This document shows, in pieces, positions 35,318-44,140 of a stretch of DNA of 64,000 nt. Source of the DNA: Maricaulis sp048269565. GTDB lineage: Bacteria; Pseudomonadota; Alphaproteobacteria; Caulobacterales; Maricaulaceae. Position numbers and translations under genes: made by a program. The stretch lies in NCBI RefSeq assembly GCF_048269565.1, contig NZ_JBLXIK010000001.1, forward strand, positions 620,001 to 684,000. Reading direction: 5' to 3'. How positions within the stretch are numbered: the stretch's first letter is position 1; each line of letters begins with the position of its first letter. Under the pieces are notes generated by a model. That model had not been told where the DNA came from. It ran no database searches and worked only from the letters and a program-made list of their open reading frames with translations.

Positions 35318-36508
35318 CTACGCCGCGTCCAGCGCCTCGCGCCAGGCCCAGTCGAGCCAGGGACCGAGTGCGGCCATATCATCACGCTCCACCGTCGGGC
35401 CGCACCAGATGCGGATACCGGGCACGGACTGGCGGTGCATCGAGATGTCGAGCGCCGCATTCTCGCGCTCGAGCAGGCTGCAAATCCGCTTGGTCAGGTC
35501 CCATTGCGCCTCGGTATCAAGGGCTGCGGCGCGCGGATCGGTGTATTTCAGCGTCACCGAGACCGGTGAACGCGCGGCCTCGTCCTCGCACAGATAGCCG
35601 AGCCAGTCGGACTGGCGCACCCAGGCGTCCAGCGCCGCGAAATTCGCTTCGCGCCGGCGGATCAGCTCGGGCAGGCCGCCAATGCGCGAGGCCCATTTCA
35701 GCGAGGAGACATAATCCTCGACACACATCAGCGACGGCGTGTTGAGGGTCGAACCCTCATAAACGGCCATATTCGCCTTGTCGCCGGAATGCAGTTGCAG
35801 CAGGCCCGGGATTGGCCAGGAGGGCTTGTAGCTGTTGAGGCGTTCGATCGCGCGCGGGCTCATCACCAGCATGCCGTGCTGGGCCTCGCCGCCGAGGCAC
35901 TTCTGCCAGGAGAAAGTCAGGACGTCGATCTTCGACCAGTCGATCTCGGCTGCAAACGCCGCCGAGGTCGCGTCGCACAGGGTCAGCCCCTCGCGATCCG
36001 GATCGATCCAGTCGAGATCGGGCACCCAGACGCCGGCCGCCGTGCCATTCATGGTGAAGACCGTATCGCGCTTGCCGTCATACTGCGCCAGATCCGGCAA
36101 TTGCCCGGCCGGGGTCTCGAAAATGCGTAAATCCTCAAGCGGCAGCTCGTCGCGGGCATCGAGAATCCAGCGCTTGCCGAACACGTCCCAGCCAAACACA
36201 TCAACGCCGCGCTGGCCGAGCAGCGACCACATCGCCGCTTCCATCGCGCCCGTGTCGGAGCCGGGCAGGATGCCGACCTTGTAGCCTTCAGGCAGTTCCA
36301 GCAGCGCATGCGTGCGATCAATCGATTCGCGAATCCGGGCCACGGCCTGGCCGGCACGGTGGGTGCGCGAGAGCGGCGCCTCGGACAGGCCTTCCCAGGT
36401 CCAGCCCGGATGCTTTTTCACCGGTCCACAGGAAAAGCGCGGATCGGCCGGACGGATCATGGGTTTGGAATTGGGGGTGTCGACGGCTGCTGTCATGGAA
36501 TCGGCCAC
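35318..36508 (-). CDS. serC: Phosphoserine aminotransferase SerC (alphaproteobacterial type)
   Basis: A 396-residue PLP enzyme converting 3-phosphohydroxypyruvate to phosphoserine, in serine and pyridoxal phosphate synthesis. It is the long alpha-type SerC: SCGPVKKHPGW near residue 30, PGSDTGAMEAA, and the PLP lysine in TFSWQKCLGG (about 230). The start was placed at a GTG (36508) because GGAG lies six bases upstream; the ATG at 36496 lacks a ribosome site and the ORF start at 36589 is inside the divergent gene. No serA is near. Divergent from the class V aminotransferase. Confidence 0.92.
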   Translation of the reverse strand: MADSMTAAVDTPNSKPMIRPADPRFSCGPVKKHPGWTWEGLSEAPLSRTHRAGQAVARIRESIDRTHALLELPEGYKVGILPGSDTGAMEAAMWSLLGQRGVDVFGWDVFGKRWILDARDELPLEDLRIFETPAGQLPDLAQYDGKRDTVFTMNGTAAGVWVPDLDWIDPDREGLTLCDATSAAFAAEIDWSKIDVLTFSWQKCLGGEAQHGMLVMSPRAIERLNSYKPSWPIPGLLQLHSGDKANMAVYEGSTLNTPSLMCVEDYVSSLKWASRIGGLPELIRRREANFAALDAWVRQSDWLGYLCEDEAARSPVSVTLKYTDPRAAALDTEAQWDLTKRICSLLERENAALDISMHRQSVPGIRIWCGPTVERDDMAALGPWLDWAWREALDAA

Positions 36509-36556
36509 TTGTATCTCCGGATCATAAGGCGGCGGGGAAGTTTCCGACACGTTGAC

Positions 36557-36575
36557 GCCCCGCGCGCAGCGGGGC
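36557..36575 (-). promoter_or_regulatory. Leader hairpin upstream of serC
   Basis: A perfect seven-base stem (GCCCCGC at 36557-36563 with GCGGGGC at 36569-36575) with a five-base loop, about 50 bases before the serC start and 13 bases before the divergent gene. It could be part of a structured serC leader, as known in some alphaproteobacteria, but I could not match the rest of that motif, so the call is tentative. Confidence 0.35.
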
Positions 36576-36587
36576 AAGAGGCTTTGC

Positions 36588-37721
36588 ATGATCGCATCAC
36601 AGCGCGCCCTGTTCGACCTGCCGCGCGAGGTCGCCTATTTCAACGCCGCCTATATGGGTCCGATGCCGATTGCGGCATCGGGCGCCGGCGCCATCAGCTA
36701 TGCGCGCAAGACGCAGCCCTGGACGCTGGATATCCGGGCCGACTTCTTCGACGCGCCGGAAGCTTTCCGCACCCGCGCTGCAACCCTGTTCGCGGCCAGC
36801 CGCAACGATATCGCCATCGTGCCGGCCGCCTCCTATGGCCTCGCCACAGCCGCGCGCAATCTGGCCCCGGATGCCCGGTCGGAAATTCTGGTCCTCGACG
36901 CGCAATTCCCGTCGAATATCTATGTCTGGCAAGGCCTGGCGAAACAGTATGGCGCGCGCATCCGCACCGTTTCGCGGCGTGAGGACCAGAGCTGGACCGA
37001 TGCCATGCTCGCCGCGATCGGCCCCGCGACCTCGATCGTCGCCTGCCCGCAAGTGCACTGGGCCGATGGCGGCCGGCTCGACCTGGCCACGATCAGCGAT
37101 GCGGCCCGGCGCCAGGGCGCGGCCCTGGTGCTCGATTTGACCCAGTCACTCGGCGTCCTGCCCTTCGATATGGCGGCGATCCAGCCCGATTTCGCTGTCG
37201 CCGCCTGCTATAAATGGATGCTTGGTCCCTATTCGATCGGTGCGCTTTATGTCGCACCGCAACACCAGAGCGGCGAACCGCTTGAGGAGAACTGGATCGT
37301 GCGCGACCGGGCCGAGGATTTCGCCCGCCTGGTCGATTATGCCGATGAATACGCCCCCGGTGCGCGCCGTTTCGACATGGGCGAGCGCTCCGGCTTCCAG
37401 CTGGTGCCCGCCGCGAATGTCTGCCTGCAACATTTGCTCGATTGGGGTCCGGAGGAAATTTCCGCGACGCTGGCCATGCGCACCGCCGAAATCGCCGAAA
37501 CCGTCGCTCCGCTGGGTCTGCGCGATGCGACACCGCAACGCGCGCCGCACTATCTCTGCCTCGCTTTGCCCGGCGGCGCCCCGGTCGATCTGGTCAAACG
37601 TCTGGCCGCACACCAGGTCTTCGTCTCGCAACGCGGCGACCGGCTGCGGGTGACGCCGCATCTCTATAACGACCAGGCCGACCTGACCCGGCTGGTCGCC
37701 GCGCTGAAAGCCGAGCTCTGA
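36588..37721 (+). CDS. PLP-dependent class V aminotransferase
   Basis: A 377-residue enzyme of aminotransferase class V (kynureninase/cysteine desulfurase-like fold). N-terminal substrate region YFNAAYMGPMP; the PLP aspartate and lysine are in VLDLTQSLGVLP (about 185) and AACYKWMLGPYS (about 207). The C-terminal domain is complete. The reaction cannot be assigned; no kynurenine genes are near. The ATG at 36588 faces serC across a short divergent region. The DMT transporter starts one base after its TGA, so the two are co-translated and may metabolise and export the same compound. Confidence 0.85.
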   Translation: MIASQRALFDLPREVAYFNAAYMGPMPIAASGAGAISYARKTQPWTLDIRADFFDAPEAFRTRAATLFAASRNDIAIVPAASYGLATAARNLAPDARSEILVLDAQFPSNIYVWQGLAKQYGARIRTVSRREDQSWTDAMLAAIGPATSIVACPQVHWADGGRLDLATISDAARRQGAALVLDLTQSLGVLPFDMAAIQPDFAVAACYKWMLGPYSIGALYVAPQHQSGEPLEENWIVRDRAEDFARLVDYADEYAPGARRFDMGERSGFQLVPAANVCLQHLLDWGPEEISATLAMRTAEIAETVAPLGLRDATPQRAPHYLCLALPGGAPVDLVKRLAAHQVFVSQRGDRLRVTPHLYNDQADLTRLVAALKAEL

Positions 37722-37722
37722 A

Positions 37723-38625
37723 TTGACCCACACGCCTCACCACCCGTCCCTGCGCGACTGGGCCATGCTGCTCGTGCTGACCCTGCTCTGGGGCTCGGCC
37801 TATGCCTTCATCAAGCACGCAGTGATCAGTTTCTCGCCCTCTGCGCTGATCCTGGTGCGCATTGGCGGCGCAGCCATTCTACTGACCGGCTGGACCTATG
37901 CCCGCGGCCACCGCCTGCCGCCGCTCAATGACAGGCGCTGGCTCTGGTTTGGCGCGCTGGGCCTGTTCGGCAATACCGCGCCCTTCTTCCTGATCAGCTG
38001 GGGCCAACAGACCATCGACAGCTCGCTGACCGGAATCCTGATCGCCACCATGCCGCTCACCACCATCGCGCTGGCGCATGTTTTCGTGCCCGGCGAACGG
38101 ATGAATGCCCGCCGCCTGGCCGGTTTCCTGATCGGTTTCGGCGGCGTGGTTATCCTGCTCGGACCGGTCGCCCTGCAGGGGCTGGGCGGGTCGGGGCTGC
38201 TGGCCCAGATCGGGATTTTGTGCGCGGCGATCTGTTACGGGATCAATGCCGTGCTGGCCCGCCTCCTGCCCGACACACCGCCCTCGCTCTCGGGCGCCGG
38301 CATGCTGATCATGGGCGCACTGCTCTGCCTGCCCTTCGGGCTGTGGGACCTGACCCGGATGCCGGCCGCACCGGTTTCAGCCTGGCTGAGCGTGTTCTGG
38401 CTGGCGATCGGGCCGACGGCGCTGGCCTCGGTCCTGCTGATGCAGATTGCGCGCACGGCCGGGCCAAGCTTCCTGGCGACGGTCAATTACTTGACCCCGG
38501 TCGCCGCCGTCGCAACCGGCCTGCTGATCGGCGAAACCCTGGGCTGGAACGCGTTGCTGGCGTTGGTGATCATCCTCGCCGGCGTCTGGATCGCGCGCAA
38601 GAAAGCCGTGCCGCCACCCGTGTGA
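37723..38625 (+). CDS. DMT-superfamily transporter (EamA-type)
   Basis: A 300-residue protein with ten membrane helices in two EamA repeats (first helix LLVLTLLWGSAYAFIKHA; second repeat from about residue 150). Members export amino acids, nucleobases or drugs. The start is a TTG at 37723, one base after the stop of the aminotransferase gene; an internal ATG 14 codons on is possible. Tight coupling with the aminotransferase suggests export of its substrate or product, an inference from spacing only. Eight bases separate it from the convergent thiD gene. Confidence 0.85.
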   Translation: MTHTPHHPSLRDWAMLLVLTLLWGSAYAFIKHAVISFSPSALILVRIGGAAILLTGWTYARGHRLPPLNDRRWLWFGALGLFGNTAPFFLISWGQQTIDSSLTGILIATMPLTTIALAHVFVPGERMNARRLAGFLIGFGGVVILLGPVALQGLGGSGLLAQIGILCAAICYGINAVLARLLPDTPPSLSGAGMLIMGALLCLPFGLWDLTRMPAAPVSAWLSVFWLAIGPTALASVLLMQIARTAGPSFLATVNYLTPVAAVATGLLIGETLGWNALLALVIILAGVWIARKKAVPPPV

Positions 38626-38633
38626 GCGCAGCC

Positions 38634-39443
38634 CTATTCGCGGATCATCCACATATGATCGACGGGGCCATGGCCGGCACCAAAACCCGGCGCGCGCGAG
38701 ATCGCTTCAAAGAGATAATCGCCTGCATGCCTGACCGCGTCGGAGAGCGAAAAGCCGCGCGCCAGCAGGGCCGCGATGGCCGAGGCCAGGGTGCAGCCGG
38801 TGCCATGGGTGTGGCGGGTGTCGATGCGCGGGCGCTCGATGATTTCCATGCCGCGCGAGGAGACCAGCACGTCGCGCGCGACACTGCCGGGCACATGCCC
38901 GCCTTTGACCAGGGCTGCACGCGCGCCCATTTCGATCAGCGCTTCGGCGGCCCCGATCTGGCCGTCGATATCCTCGATCTTGCCGCCGGCCAGACGCTCG
39001 GCCTCGGCGATATTGGGGGTCACGAGCAGGGCGAGCGGCAGCAGCCGGTCGCGGATCGCAGCCTCGGCGCCGGCATCGAGCAGGGCATCGCCGGAGGTTG
39101 CGACCATCACCGGGTCGAGCACGAAGGGCATGCCGGGCGCGCGTTGTTCGATCAGTTCGGCCACGGCGAGGACGATGGCCTCATTGACCAGCATGCCGGT
39201 CTTGATCGCATCGGTGCCGATATCGTCGAGCACGGCGGTCATCTGGGCGACGACCATTTCGACGGGGACCGGATGCACGGCGGCAACGCCGAGCGTGTTC
39301 TGGGCGGTGATGGCGGTGATCGCGGTCGTGGCATAGCCACCCATCGCGGCAACCGCCTTGATGTCGGCCTGGATGCCGGCACCGCCGCCGCTATCGGATC
39401 CGGCAATCACCAGGACGCGGCCGGCATGTTCGAGATCGGTCAT
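38634..39443 (-). CDS. thiD: Hydroxymethylpyrimidine/phosphomethylpyrimidine kinase ThiD
   Basis: A 269-residue ribokinase-fold kinase that phosphorylates hydroxymethylpyrimidine and its phosphate in thiamine synthesis. Substrate motif GSDSGGGAGIQAD (about residues 15-28) and the C-terminal GTGCTLASAIAALLA anion-hole block are intact. The ATG at 39443 gives the normal start. It follows the TPR protein gene by 22 bases on the same strand. Unlike thiC, no TPP riboswitch is seen upstream. It uses the product of ThiC, so the pathway is split over two loci in this window. Confidence 0.96.
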   Translation of the reverse strand: MTDLEHAGRVLVIAGSDSGGGAGIQADIKAVAAMGGYATTAITAITAQNTLGVAAVHPVPVEMVVAQMTAVLDDIGTDAIKTGMLVNEAIVLAVAELIEQRAPGMPFVLDPVMVATSGDALLDAGAEAAIRDRLLPLALLVTPNIAEAERLAGGKIEDIDGQIGAAEALIEMGARAALVKGGHVPGSVARDVLVSSRGMEIIERPRIDTRHTHGTGCTLASAIAALLARGFSLSDAVRHAGDYLFEAISRAPGFGAGHGPVDHMWMIRE

Positions 39444-39465
39444 GGATATTTCCCTGTTCGGCGCG

Positions 39466-40425
39466 TCAGTCCCGCGGCAGTGCTGCCGCCTGGCTACGCG
39501 CCCGCATCGCTTCGGAATCGCTGGTCGCATGATCGGCCGCGCGCAGATAGAGCGCCCGTGCTGCGTCGCGATCGCCCTGCTGCAGGCGCAGATCAGCGAG
39601 CGCCAGCGCTGCGGTGACATTCTCGGGCTCGAAGGCGAGGATCTGTTCGTAAATCCGGATCGCCGCGACAGGATCGCCGGCGCGGCCGAGGCAGCCGGCA
39701 TGCTGCATCAGCGGCCCGTCATCCCATGGATTGGCCTCGACGGCGGCAGCAGCGGCAGCGCAAGCGCTCAATTCAGCCGGCAGTGCGGCAGCGGCCGCCG
39801 CCCCGGCCTGGGCCGGCATCGCGCTTGCGCGCGCCGGCGCGGCAGACCTGGGTGATGCCGCAGCGGGGGCAGACGCTGCGGTCGGCGCGGTCAAGGCAGC
39901 TGGCGCGCGGGGCTCTGGCCGGTCAGGTGCGGGCGTTGCCGGGAGCGGGATCGATGCTGGTGCCGGGGCCGCTACCCGGTCCGGTCCTGACGTCACGGTC
40001 GGGCGCCAGTCTGGAGTGGGGGCCGGATAGGCCGCGGCCGGCATGGCGGGCGTGATCGTCGCGGAGGCTTCGGCCAGATGCACCCGTACCAGCACACCGC
40101 CCTGGCGCAATTCGGCCTCGCTGGCGGCCCAGGCCTGCTCGCCCTGCAGCTGGATGCGGGCACCGCCCTCGGTCGGCTCGACCACGATGGCAGTCACCAG
40201 CTCGCGATGCCGCGGGGTGATCCGGCGCGCTTCCAGGCTGATCCCCTCGACGACAAGATCGACGCCATGGTCCGTCTCCTCGCGTCGCAGCAGCGTCGGC
40301 TGCCCGTCAAAGGCAATCCAGACCAGACCCTCCTGCCCGCTCAGGCGGGCACGCAAATCGCGCAGTTCGGCCTGGGCCGGAGAGGCGGTCAAAACGGCAA
40401 GGCAGAGATAGATCAGAGCGCGCAT
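39466..40425 (-). CDS. Secreted protein with Ala/Pro linker and C-terminal TPR repeats
   Basis: A 319-residue exported protein in three parts. Signal peptide to about residue 19; an N-terminal beta-rich domain (about 20-125, AMIN-like in pattern: LVWIAFDGQ, VVEGISLEARRITP); a long Ala/Pro/Ser linker (about 125-220); and C-terminal TPR helices (NPWDDGPLMQHAGCLGRAG and the two following repeats, about 230-315). The layout suggests a periplasmic scaffold that binds the cell wall or partners. It is 22 bases upstream of thiD, but no thiamine function is implied by its sequence. Confidence 0.68.
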   Translation of the reverse strand: MRALIYLCLAVLTASPAQAELRDLRARLSGQEGLVWIAFDGQPTLLRREETDHGVDLVVEGISLEARRITPRHRELVTAIVVEPTEGGARIQLQGEQAWAASEAELRQGGVLVRVHLAEASATITPAMPAAAYPAPTPDWRPTVTSGPDRVAAPAPASIPLPATPAPDRPEPRAPAALTAPTAASAPAAASPRSAAPARASAMPAQAGAAAAAALPAELSACAAAAAAVEANPWDDGPLMQHAGCLGRAGDPVAAIRIYEQILAFEPENVTAALALADLRLQQGDRDAARALYLRAADHATSDSEAMRARSQAAALPRD

Positions 40426-40492
40426 ATCCCAGCCCTCGACCGCTTCGCGTTAAGGCCGGGTTAAGTGCAATGGTCGCAGCGGCCCGATCGGG

Positions 40493-41332
40493 TCAGCCAA
40501 TACTCCCGGCGGGGCCGCCATCACAGCTGTCATAGCCCAGGGCACCGATCAGCCGGCCCTCCGCATCGCGAACGGATTCAAAGATATAGCAGCTCAGCCC
40601 GGCGGACGGCATCAAGGATCGAACGAAGATCGGGTCGCCCTCGCCGAGGACCGCGTCGGCGGCATCGATGGGACGCAGCGTATTGACCCGGTTGCCATTC
40701 TCGCGCGTGGCGCACTCCCAGCTGCCGCCGTCATGATCGACCAGGCGGATGCCGGTCGCACCACCCGACAGGGTATAGGCGAGCGAGACATGATCGGCAT
40801 CGCCTGCCATCTCCGCCAGGCAGGCATCGATCGCCGGCAGATAGGCGGCGAGATAGTTCGACCAGCGGTCGACCGGCGCGGTTTCCAACGCACAGCCGCT
40901 CAGGGCAGTGGCGCCCATCCGCACGGTCGCGAAATAGGGGTCGGTGCCGCCGTCGGGATTGTGGCAGGGCCCGGCCTGGAGTTCGACGAAGACATCGCGG
41001 CCCTCGCTGGTCACGCCGTCATAGCGGCGCACGCCGCCATCCAGATACGGCATCGCGATCAGAAGCTCGGCCCGGGCCGGACCGGCGCCGACCCCATCCA
41101 GGCTGAAATCGACCCGCGCTTCGCCGCCAACCGATTCAAACACCATCCGTCCGCTCCAGCCCTCGCCGGCGAGACGGTAGCCAAAGCGCGTGTCGGTGGA
41201 TCGATTGGCCCGCGACGGCGCATAGTCAAAGGCGCTGCTGGCGAGCCCGCCGCCCACGCCCGGCCCGGCATCGGTGGTGGCACAGGCCGTCAGCCCGGCG
41301 CAGGCCAGCGCGATTACCATCAGCTTTTTCAT
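40493..41332 (-). CDS. Hypothetical lipoprotein
   Basis: A 279-residue predicted lipoprotein: signal sequence MKKLMVIALACAGLTAC with Cys at about 17 as the lipid site. The mature part is beta-rich and has about eight cysteines that could form disulphides. I recognise no family. The start at 41332 is preferred over 41335 because the GGGGG ribosome site is then five bases away. It lies 67 bases upstream of the secreted TPR gene on the same strand, so a shared transcript with it and thiD is possible. Confidence 0.62.
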   Translation of the reverse strand: MKKLMVIALACAGLTACATTDAGPGVGGGLASSAFDYAPSRANRSTDTRFGYRLAGEGWSGRMVFESVGGEARVDFSLDGVGAGPARAELLIAMPYLDGGVRRYDGVTSEGRDVFVELQAGPCHNPDGGTDPYFATVRMGATALSGCALETAPVDRWSNYLAAYLPAIDACLAEMAGDADHVSLAYTLSGGATGIRLVDHDGGSWECATRENGNRVNTLRPIDAADAVLGEGDPIFVRSLMPSAGLSCYIFESVRDAEGRLIGALGYDSCDGGPAGSIG

Positions 41333-41562
41333 CATTTCCCCCGGAATTCTATGCTGCTTCTGCGGGCCTTATACCATGATGCGGTACAGGGCAGAATCGG
41401 GAAATCGGGGCAGGTCGGAGACAAGCTGGCCTTGCGGCCATCCCGCCACACCTTCCCCGCCCGAGCGCGGTGACGAAACGGCTCTGCCTGCCCAGCCAGC
41501 ATGCTTGCCCACAGGTTTGCCCACAGACCCTGCACAGCTTTTCCACGCCTTTTCCCACAGCC

Positions 41563-42453
41563 TCAGATGCTGTCGGTAAAGTGCCCGGCGAGGTGATCCA
41601 CAAACAGGCGTACCCGGTGGGTGAGATAGCGGCTCGAGGGGAAGACAGCCCAGAGATTGCGGTGCTCGGGCTGCCAGTCGGGCAGCAGCGGCACGACGCG
41701 GCCATCGGCCAGTGCAGCTTCTGCGGCATAGCGCGGCGAGCAGGCAATGCCGACGCCGGCTGCGGCCGCCTCGATCGCGGCGCTGGCGCCATTGAGGGTA
41801 AGCCGGCCGGTGACGCGGACCTCGGTCTCTTCGCCACCGCGGGTGAATTTGAGCTGTTGCGGCGCCGGCTTGTTACGGTCGATGATGACGTCATGGGTGG
41901 CGAGATCGGAGGGGTGCTGCGGCGTACCGCGCGCCGCGAGATAGGCCGGCGAGGCAACCAGTGCCATGCAGGCCGGGGCCAGACGGCGGGCGATCAGGGC
42001 GCTGTCATCGAGATTGCCGATCCGCACCCCGACATCAAAACCCTCCTCGACCAGATCGACCATGCGGTCGACCAGCGACAGCCGCACCTCGACGCCCGGC
42101 CAGGTCGCCATGAAGTCAGCGATCGGCTGCATCAGCTGGCGCGCACCGAAATCGACCGAGGCGGTGACCCGCAGCAGGCCGGCCGGAGCGGAACGGGCAT
42201 CGGCGACACCCTCTTCCAGCGCATCATATTCACCCAGCCAGGGCCGGACCCGGTCGAGCAGGGCGCCGCCGGCCTCGGTCAGACGGACCGAGCGCGTCGT
42301 GCGCTCGAACAGGCGCGCCTGCAGCCGGGTTTCCAGCGCCGTGATCTGCTTCGAGGCTGCGCCGGGCGTAATGCCCTCGCGCTCGGCCGCCTGGGTGAAA
42401 CTGCCCAGCTCGGCGACAGAGGAGAAAAGCCGCAAGGCGTCGATCCGGTCCAT
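41563..42453 (-). CDS. LysR-family transcriptional regulator
   Basis: A 296-residue regulator with the N-terminal helix-turn-helix (FSSVAELGSFTQAAERE, then GITPGAASKQITALE) and a C-terminal LysR effector-binding domain (ARRLAPACMALVASPAY and following strands). It probably senses a small ligand and controls nearby genes. The ATG at 42453 is standard. It is 64 bases downstream of the GST-family gene on the same strand, an arrangement that leaves the regulated gene open; LysR members often regulate divergent neighbours, and no divergent gene is present here. Confidence 0.93.
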   Translation of the reverse strand: MDRIDALRLFSSVAELGSFTQAAEREGITPGAASKQITALETRLQARLFERTTRSVRLTEAGGALLDRVRPWLGEYDALEEGVADARSAPAGLLRVTASVDFGARQLMQPIADFMATWPGVEVRLSLVDRMVDLVEEGFDVGVRIGNLDDSALIARRLAPACMALVASPAYLAARGTPQHPSDLATHDVIIDRNKPAPQQLKFTRGGEETEVRVTGRLTLNGASAAIEAAAAGVGIACSPRYAAEAALADGRVVPLLPDWQPEHRNLWAVFPSSRYLTHRVRLFVDHLAGHFTDSI

Positions 42454-42517
42454 GATGTCCTCAAGCGATAAAGCGGGCCGAATTCATGCGGCATTCGCCC
42501 AAGCCGATCAAGCGAGC

Positions 42518-43630
42518 CTACCCCCGCACGAGTTTGAACTTCTCCCGTGCGAGCCGCAGGGGCGACTGGAAATCGATCAGTTTTGCTGCACCAATGCTGC
42601 GCAGCAATTCATTGGCCTGTTCACGGTCAACACCACGTAGCGAGGCGAGGTGATCGGTCACGCGCTGCAGCATCCACAGTGGATAAGGGATGATGGCGCG
42701 GTCGGTCTCGACGCGATTGTCGCCATGCCCGATCACGGCCTTGTTGAATCCGAGTATGCGCGGCAATTCCTGCGCATCCGGATTGGCTTCGCCCCACTCT
42801 CCCAGCGCCGCGGCGGTGTCGAACAGGACCGGCAATTGCTGCGCAGCAAACATTTCGAGAATCGGCATCAGCGTCGGCGGGATTTCGTCGTTTTCGAGAA
42901 AGTCGCCGGTCAGCGCATGCTGCGGCGCGTGGGTGCGGCGGGCCCAGTCGGCGACGCGCGGCGCCAGACGTTCCATGATTTCGCCCGAGGCCGGGTCGCG
43001 CAGCAAATGCGCATAGAGCGGGCCGAGAAAACCGTAATCGCCGATCGAGGGCCGCGTCCCGAACAGGAAGTCATATTGCTCGAGATGCGCCTCGAAAGCC
43101 GCGAGGAATGCCTCGAAGGCCGCCTCGACGGCCGGAACACTCTCCGGGCAGATGCCGAGTACAGGCAGCGCGCCCGAGAAGAAGTCCACCGATTTCTGTA
43201 CCGCCGCACGTTGCTCCTCCGGCGGCAGGTCGGGGAAGGATGTGGCGCCAAACTCGCCCTGGGCGAAGTCGCGGTTATAGGCCCATCGATAGTGCATCGC
43301 GGGAATGACCAGCCACTCATCGCCAAACAGTTCCAGGATCAGGGCGGCCAGTTTCTGCACCGGACCGGCCGGATAGACGGAGGGGCCCGGCTCGTGCGCC
43401 TCGACATAATCGATAATCTCGGTCGTGTCCTGGACGACGGCGCCGTGCTCGCTGCCGTCATCATGCAGCAGCACCGGCACCACCGGCCAGCCGACCCGCG
43501 GCAGGATGACGGATTTATAGGTCCGGGCCGTCGAGAGCTGTTCGCGGAAGGGCACATTCTTCCAGCGCAGATAGCCGCGTGCCTTGCCGGTATAGAGCGA
43601 AACGGCGGTGCCGATCAGCGTATAGCTCAT
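42518..43630 (-). CDS. Glutathione S-transferase family protein, long form
   Basis: A 370-residue protein with an N-terminal thioredoxin-like GST domain (LIGTAVSLYTGKARGYLRW, the region where GSH binds) and a C-terminal helical domain (from about residue 95), much longer than a standard 200-residue GST; the last 150 residues resemble no domain I can name. The ATG at 43630 (MSYTLIG) is preferred over 43687. It may use glutathione for detoxification. Gene order with the LysR gene suggests linked expression. Confidence 0.78.
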   Translation of the reverse strand: MSYTLIGTAVSLYTGKARGYLRWKNVPFREQLSTARTYKSVILPRVGWPVVPVLLHDDGSEHGAVVQDTTEIIDYVEAHEPGPSVYPAGPVQKLAALILELFGDEWLVIPAMHYRWAYNRDFAQGEFGATSFPDLPPEEQRAAVQKSVDFFSGALPVLGICPESVPAVEAAFEAFLAAFEAHLEQYDFLFGTRPSIGDYGFLGPLYAHLLRDPASGEIMERLAPRVADWARRTHAPQHALTGDFLENDEIPPTLMPILEMFAAQQLPVLFDTAAALGEWGEANPDAQELPRILGFNKAVIGHGDNRVETDRAIIPYPLWMLQRVTDHLASLRGVDREQANELLRSIGAAKLIDFQSPLRLAREKFKLVRG

Positions 43631-43705
43631 GGGGGACTCCCTTGTGTTATCAGGAGTCTGTACGCTTGCAGCGCGCGGCACAAGCACCGGTGTGCGGCTG
43701 GTGTG

Positions 43706-43957
43706 CTAGGACCGCGCCGCCGGCTGGCGTCCATTCCGATTCTTGTCGGCAACAATGCGGGCCGCAGATTGCAGCGTCGTCGGCGTGGTGGAGGAATCGA
43801 CCCGACGTCCGTCATAGCGGCTGGGACCGCTCGTGTCCTGGACCGCCGTCCAGGCCTGCCAGCCCATGCCAACGGTCAGGGCGGCGGCCAGCGCCCAGGA
43901 GGCCAGTGCCACATAACGGGCTGAGCGTTGCCAGGTCATGCGATCAGTGCGGATCAT
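43706..43957 (-). CDS. Small membrane protein, hypothetical
   Basis: An 83-residue protein with one hydrophobic helix (about residues 14-36, ARYVALASWALAAALTV) and a polar C-terminus. No clear ribosome site before 43957; a start at 43939 (MTWQR) is possible. Composition fits the chromosome. Real but unnamed; could be a fragment or a leader-type gene. Confidence 0.45.
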   Translation of the reverse strand: MIRTDRMTWQRSARYVALASWALAAALTVGMGWQAWTAVQDTSGPSRYDGRRVDSSTTPTTLQSAARIVADKNRNGRQPAARS

Positions 43958-44083
43958 GCGGGCATCCAGTTCAGGGACTCACATCAGTCAGGACCTGCAG
44001 TGTCTACATTCTGCGACCTCGCGCCCGTCATAATTGATTAATGATAAGTTTATGCGCCCGCGACCATCCGGGCCCGGACACGC

Positions 44084-44120
44084 AAAAAGGCCGGCCCGGA
44101 TATCCCGGACCGGCCTCTTT
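44084..44120 (-). terminator. Rho-independent terminator after the acyl-CoA degradation operon
   Basis: On the minus strand a strong GC hairpin (AGGCCGGTCCGG / CCGGGCCGGCCT, loop ATAT) is followed by TTTTTG, 20 bases after the stop of the last gene of the operon (44141). It is the clearest intrinsic terminator in the window. Confidence 0.85.
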
Positions 44121-44140
44121 AGTCAGCGTGTCGCAGCCAA

